Shown here: positions 60,620 through 64,000 of the stretch, one piece after another
Layout: each line of letters starts with the position of its first letter
Position numbering within the stretch: position 1 is the stretch's first letter
Source: Sphingomonas sp.
GTDB taxonomy: Bacteria; Pseudomonadota; Alphaproteobacteria; Sphingomonadales; Sphingomonadaceae
Length of the DNA stretch: 64,000 nucleotides
Reading direction: 5' to 3'
NCBI RefSeq assembly: GCF_017745215.1
Contig: NZ_JAGHZV010000005.1
Location: 182,472 to 246,471, forward strand
Made by a program: the position numbers and the translations under genes
The notes under the pieces: generated by a model
What the model saw: only the letters and a program-made list of their open reading frames with translations
Database searches by the model: none
Told to the model about the DNA's origin: nothing

Positions 60620-61702
60620 ATGGACTATTCTCGAACTCGATCCGCGATGGGCAGGTCGCCGCGCGGCCCGGCCACCGCGGCCGGCGCGCTCGCGATCGCC
60701 TTGGCGCTTTCGGGCTGCGTCACTTCGACGCTGCAGCTCGGCCGCGCCGGCACGATGGTGGAGGCCGGCAACGCCGCCACCGCCGCATCGCGGAAGACCA
60801 TCGACGAGACCGCCGCCAGCTACCGGCGCTATCTCGTCGAGCTCGCCGCCTTCGATCCCAATTGCCAGGCGCTGTCGTCGACGCTCGAGATCGGTCCCGG
60901 CGCCACGGGCGGCTGCATCATCGAACAAGGCGGGCGCGGACACAAGGTGCTGGGGCCCTCGCAGGCCTATGCGAAGATCAGCCTGGCGACGATCAACGGC
61001 ATGGTGGCTTATCTCGATGCGGTCGACGCCATCGCCACGCGCAAGCCGATCGACATCGCCGGAACGCTGACCGACGCGCGCGACCAGCTGGAAGGGGTGA
61101 TCAGCAACATCAACGGGATCGTCGGCAGCAATTTGTCGCTGCCGGTGTCGGAAGATCAGCTCAAGAGCGCCAAGACGATCCTCGACCTGATCTCCGGTCT
61201 GATCAGCTCGGCGGATCAGGTCCGCGATCTCAGGAGGATCGAGGCCAAGCTCGACGACAACGAGTTCCGGGCCTCGCTCGATGCGCTCCGTGCCATTTCG
61301 CATGCCTGGACCGACGCGCTCGCCACGTCGCTCAAGCTCGAGGGCGCCCAGATCGACGGCGTTCGCGGCTATCAGGCGAGCGCGATGCTGGCGCTCTGCC
61401 CGCCGGGCAGCGCGTCCGATTGCCGATACACGCGCATCCCGGCGGCGGACCGCGCCGAATATCGCGCCACTGCCGATCGCTCGCTGGCGGTCACCGAGCA
61501 ACTGGCCAAGGTCCAGGCGACGCGCGAACAGCTCGACAAGCTGCTCGACGCGTTCGGGGAGGCGCACGCGTCCTACCGCGCCCTGCTGTTCGATCCCCAC
61601 GCCAAGCTCTCGCTGGCGGAACGGCGCCTCAAGGCCGCGGAAATCCGCAAGCGCATCCTGTCGGCGCTCAAGGGGCTGCTGGCCGTCGCCGCGCTGTTCT
61701 GA
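60620..61702 (+). CDS. Lipoprotein of unknown function, first gene of a patatin cluster
   Basis: Encodes 360 residues. A basic N-terminus and Ala/Leu helix end in LALSGC near residue 33, a lipobox. The mature protein is almost entirely helical (heptad-like stretches near 80-200 and 290-345), with a disulphide candidate pair (DPNCQAL, GGCII). No family recognised. It opens a same-strand series of four genes before a probable giant protein gene. Confidence 0.65.
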   Translation: MDYSRTRSAMGRSPRGPATAAGALAIALALSGCVTSTLQLGRAGTMVEAGNAATAASRKTIDETAASYRRYLVELAAFDPNCQALSSTLEIGPGATGGCIIEQGGRGHKVLGPSQAYAKISLATINGMVAYLDAVDAIATRKPIDIAGTLTDARDQLEGVISNINGIVGSNLSLPVSEDQLKSAKTILDLISGLISSADQVRDLRRIEAKLDDNEFRASLDALRAISHAWTDALATSLKLEGAQIDGVRGYQASAMLALCPPGSASDCRYTRIPAADRAEYRATADRSLAVTEQLAKVQATREQLDKLLDAFGEAHASYRALLFDPHAKLSLAERRLKAAEIRKRILSALKGLLAVAALF

Positions 61703-61726
61703 ACCCTGACATCGGAGGAACCTGCC

Positions 61727-62002
61727 ATGAACTCGACCACGCTTTCCGCTGCCTGGGCTTCGCTCGGCGACTCGCTCAGCCTCCTCTTCAACCGGCTCCC
61801 GGTCGCGGATCCGCGGCGCCAGCGCGTCAACGCCAACACGATGGCGGCATATGACGAAAGCCTGCAGGCGATGGGCCGCGACGACGATGCGTTCGAGGCC
61901 GTGCTCGGCAGGCTCGCCGGGCGCGCGTCGACCCTCGACCTCGGCAATCACGCCGCCTTCGAGGCGCTGATGGCCGAGATCGAAGGCCTGCTGGCGAACT
62001 GA
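61727..62002 (+). CDS. Small unknown protein of the patatin cluster
   Basis: Encodes 91 residues, acidic and helical, without signal peptide. It starts MNSTTLSAAWASLGDSLSLL and follows the lipoprotein gene by 24 bp with GGAGGA before the ATG. It may be a cytoplasmic partner, but nothing else can be said. Confidence 0.6.
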   Translation: MNSTTLSAAWASLGDSLSLLFNRLPVADPRRQRVNANTMAAYDESLQAMGRDDDAFEAVLGRLAGRASTLDLGNHAAFEALMAEIEGLLAN

Positions 62003-62037
62003 CTCGTCCGGCGTGCTGCGAGAGACAGGAGATGAGA

Positions 62038-63306
62038 ATGCGCGTTTCATCGATCGCTGCCGCCGGGCTGCTTTCCCTGACGGCCGGCTGCACCGTTCCC
62101 CGGCCCGCGCCCGCGCCGGGCGCGCCGGCCTGCGCGCTTCCGGGCGTGCCGCTCCGGATCGATCTGGGCACCGGCAGTCGGCTGGGGGCGCAAGCCGAGG
62201 CGCCGGAGGACCCGATGGTTTCGATCCTCCGCAACGCCGCCGCGGCGCGTTCGGCCGGGATCGAGGCGCTCGGCCCGCCCCAGCCTCGGGCCAGCCATCT
62301 CGTTCTCAGCGGCGGCGGACAGGACGGCGCCTTCGGCTCGGGGTTCCTGGCGGGCCTGGCGCCGTTGCCGGACTATGACGTCGTGACCGGCGTCAGCACC
62401 GGCGCGCTCCAGGCGCCGCTCGCCCTGCTGGGGAACGAGGCGCCGCCCGACGACCGCCGCCTCGACGCCGCGGACGATTTCCCCGCCGACGCGAACCGAC
62501 CCGGCCGGCGCAACATCGACGATCTGGTCTCGGGCTATTCGATATCGCGCGAAGGCAGCTTGTACCGGTCGCGCGGCGTGGCCGGGATCCTTCGCAAGGC
62601 GGCGTCGGGCGACCTGGCGCCGCTCAGGCGCCGCATCGGGCTGCTCATCACCGACCAGACCCTGCGCCGGCTCGCGATGCTGGACCCGAGGCGCCGAGGC
62701 CTCTTCACGCTTCTGCTGAATTGGGACACGGGCGACGCCGAGCGGATCGACATGCTGGAACTCGCCCGGCGATATGCGGGTGGCGACCGGCACGCGCGCG
62801 ATTGCTTCATCGACGTGATGATCGCCGCGTCCTCCGAGCCGCTGGGCACGCCGCCGGTTCCGATCGACGATCATCTCTACGTCGATGCGGGGCTGCGTTT
62901 CGGCGTGTTCGCGGTGAATGCGATCGAGGCGGGCGCCGAGGCGGCGAGGACGTTCCGCTCGCCGCGGGCCGCGGGCACGGCTTCGTCCGCGCCGGTCATC
63001 CGCACCGACATGATCCGCAACGGCGACCTGACCGTGCCCTATTCCGCGCCTCCGCGATATTCGGCGCTGGATATCGTCGGCCGAGCCCGGAAAATCCTGG
63101 TGAACCAGGTCTATGCCTTCTCGATGCGGGACGTGCTGGCGCGCGCCGGCGACGGGCAGCAGGTGCGCTTCGCCTTCATCACCAAGGATGAAATCGCGGC
63201 GGGCCCGCCGGCGAAGGGGGTTGAATTCGATCCGGCCTACATGGCGCGGATGCTCCTGATCGGGCGCGATCGCCGGGGAGCGTGGAACGAAGTGCGGCCA
63301 AGCTAA
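62038..63306 (+). CDS. Patatin-like phospholipase lipoprotein
   Basis: Encodes 422 residues with a lipobox (LTAGC) near residue 15. Patatin core: oxyanion loop LSGGGQDGAFGSGF near residue 90, nucleophile elbow GVSTG near 122 and the catalytic Asp in DAGLRFG near 285 (DAG instead of the commoner DGG/DGA). It would hydrolyse membrane lipids in the envelope. The ATG at 62038 is favoured because AGGAG lies seven bases before it; an ATG at 62032 has no space for a ribosome site. Confidence 0.88.
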   Translation: MRVSSIAAAGLLSLTAGCTVPRPAPAPGAPACALPGVPLRIDLGTGSRLGAQAEAPEDPMVSILRNAAAARSAGIEALGPPQPRASHLVLSGGGQDGAFGSGFLAGLAPLPDYDVVTGVSTGALQAPLALLGNEAPPDDRRLDAADDFPADANRPGRRNIDDLVSGYSISREGSLYRSRGVAGILRKAASGDLAPLRRRIGLLITDQTLRRLAMLDPRRRGLFTLLLNWDTGDAERIDMLELARRYAGGDRHARDCFIDVMIAASSEPLGTPPVPIDDHLYVDAGLRFGVFAVNAIEAGAEAARTFRSPRAAGTASSAPVIRTDMIRNGDLTVPYSAPPRYSALDIVGRARKILVNQVYAFSMRDVLARAGDGQQVRFAFITKDEIAAGPPAKGVEFDPAYMARMLLIGRDRRGAWNEVRPS

Positions 63307-63324
63307 CCACCAGAGGAGGTTCAC

Positions 63325-63720
63325 ATGGAAGATACGGCTCCGAAGTACCGGATGATCGTCGCCGGCCTGCTGCTCGTCGCCTATATGGGCGTTGCGGGAA
63401 TCCTGCTGTTCGAGCTCTATCATCCGGGCGACAAGCCGCCCGAATGGAGCCAGGTGCTGGTGATCTTCAATGCCGTGGGCGCTCTGGCGACGACGGCGGC
63501 GGGCGTGCTGCTCGGCGTCGAGATCCAGCAGGGCAATGTCCGCTCTGCCCAGCAAGCGAACGAGCGGCTGGCGGGCGCGCTCGCGACGAAGGACGCGGCC
63601 GCGCTGACGGCGCTCGATCGCCTCGAGACGGTGCAGTCGGGCGATCCCTCGAAGGGCGGCGACGGGATTTCGGCCGCCAGGACGGCGCTGCGAGGCGCGC
63701 TGGTCACCCCGCAACGCTGA
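63325..63720 (+). CDS. Small membrane protein of the patatin cluster
   Basis: Encodes 131 residues with two transmembrane helices (about 12-33 and 45-70) and a charged helical C-terminal half. AGGAGG lies before the ATG. It follows the patatin gene by 18 bp and probably belongs to the same operon. Holin-like topology is possible but not supported by motifs. Confidence 0.6.
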   Translation: MEDTAPKYRMIVAGLLLVAYMGVAGILLFELYHPGDKPPEWSQVLVIFNAVGALATTAAGVLLGVEIQQGNVRSAQQANERLAGALATKDAAALTALDRLETVQSGDPSKGGDGISAARTALRGALVTPQR

Positions 63721-63723
63721 GGC

Positions 63724-63746
63724 ACCGGGCGCTTGATGCGCCCGGT
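63724..63746 (+). terminator. Hairpin after the patatin cluster
   Basis: ACCGGGCGC and GCGCCCGGT form a perfect 9-bp stem with a TTGAT loop three bases after the last stop codon. No T-run follows, so termination is uncertain. Confidence 0.5.
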
Positions 63747-63844
63747 CCGCCACCGGCGGAATTCGCACTCCGCTAAACAAAAGCAGGATCCCGCCGATCT
63801 TTCCTGATCACGCGCCGAGGGCGGCGTCAGGGGGCGGGGAAGAG

Positions 63845-64000
63845 ATGGTAGCGATCATCACGGGCAAGGGTGCTGGGCTTAGCGGGGGCTCGGGGTCGGT
63901 GCTTGGGTCTGGGGGGTTGCTGGGGAGCGCGGTGGCGGGCCGCGGCGGGGAGAGCGTGTACGTCGATGCGGGGAGCGGGAACCTGCTCCTGTCGAGCGTG
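63845..64000 (+). CDS. Start of a glycine-rich, probably very large Rhs-like or surface protein, cut by the window end
   Basis: The frame opens at 63845 after GGGGAAGAG and stays open to the edge (52 residues). It begins MVAIITGKGAG, is rich in Gly/Ser/Leu and reaches YVDAGSGNLLLSSV, a phrase resembling the start of Rhs/YD-repeat and related giant surface proteins. Base composition is G-rich on the coding strand, unlike the C-rich neighbours. The family is a guess until the rest is read. Confidence 0.5.
   Translation, partial: MVAIITGKGAGLSGGSGSVLGSGGLLGSAVAGRGGESVYVDAGSGNLLLSSV

Overview
The window looks like a chromosomal segment of a GC-rich alphaproteobacterium, most likely a Sphingomonas-type sphingomonad. 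This rests on the very high GC, gene families I associate with sphingomonads (DUF2794 protein, HPr-rel-A cassette, NodT/EmrAB efflux genes) and six dispersed copies of an 80-bp palindromic repeat with arms GTCATCCCGGCGAAAG/CTTTCGCCGGGATGAC. No rRNA, tRNA or CRISPR array was seen. Family calls come from reading motifs, not from database searches.

Layout. 1-5.2 kb: core genes (GH18/NodB/GT2 fusion, a secreted protein, an SDR dehydrogenase, a small secreted protein). 5.21-22.31 kb: a ~17.1-kb integrated element of lower GC. It is bounded by a 16-bp direct repeat that equals one arm of the dispersed palindrome, and carries a tyrosine integrase at its right end, TGTGCAG-type repeats in pairs 11 bp apart just inside both ends, a MobA/MobL-type relaxase and a VirD4/TraG-type coupling ATPase, but no conjugation pore genes. 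It is therefore best described as an integrative mobilizable element. Its left end holds defence-like cargo: a large Mrr-like nuclease-helical-repeat protein, a protein with a possible Cys-His-Asp triad, and a winged-helix protein with a hydrophobic N-terminal segment. Its middle carries a serine recombinase next to an inverted repeat that could bound a ~110-bp invertible promoter segment.

22.4-29.6 kb: the phosphate regulon phoR-pstSCAB-phoU-phoB on the minus strand, with a Pho box overlapping the end of phoR. 29.7-32.2 kb: a four-gene cassette (Tat-signal protein, PqqD-like protein, HprK-related kinase, nucleotidyltransferase) resembling the accessory part of a peptide-modification pathway. 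32.3-39.6 kb: gph, glmU, glmS, a UBP zinc-finger protein, a membrane protein, DUF2794 and cysE. 40.3-43.7 kb: the peroxide module ahpC-ahpF-oxyR. 43.7-44.7 kb: a broken ParE toxin with an intact antitoxin, then a 30-residue hydrophobic peptide gene. 44.7-47.4 kb: moaE, moaD, pgsA and an LplT-like transporter. 47.4-50.8 kb: sulfatase, ParD-like protein/methionine aminopeptidase pair and a 54-residue membrane protein. 50.9-56.9 kb: a LacI-type regulator and a TetR-controlled tripartite efflux operon. 57-64 kb: a winged-helix/TPR regulator, an FAD oxidoreductase and a row of lipoproteins, including a patatin-like lipase, leading into the start of what may be a very large Rhs-like protein cut by the window edge.

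The parts that look least described are the integrated element (its use of a dispersed repeat as attachment site, a membrane-free coupling protein with a degenerate lipoyl-like tail and a possible separate membrane anchor, the defence-like cargo and the candidate invertible promoter), the minimal HPr-rel-A cassette and two 30-31-residue hydrophobic peptides with downstream hairpins.
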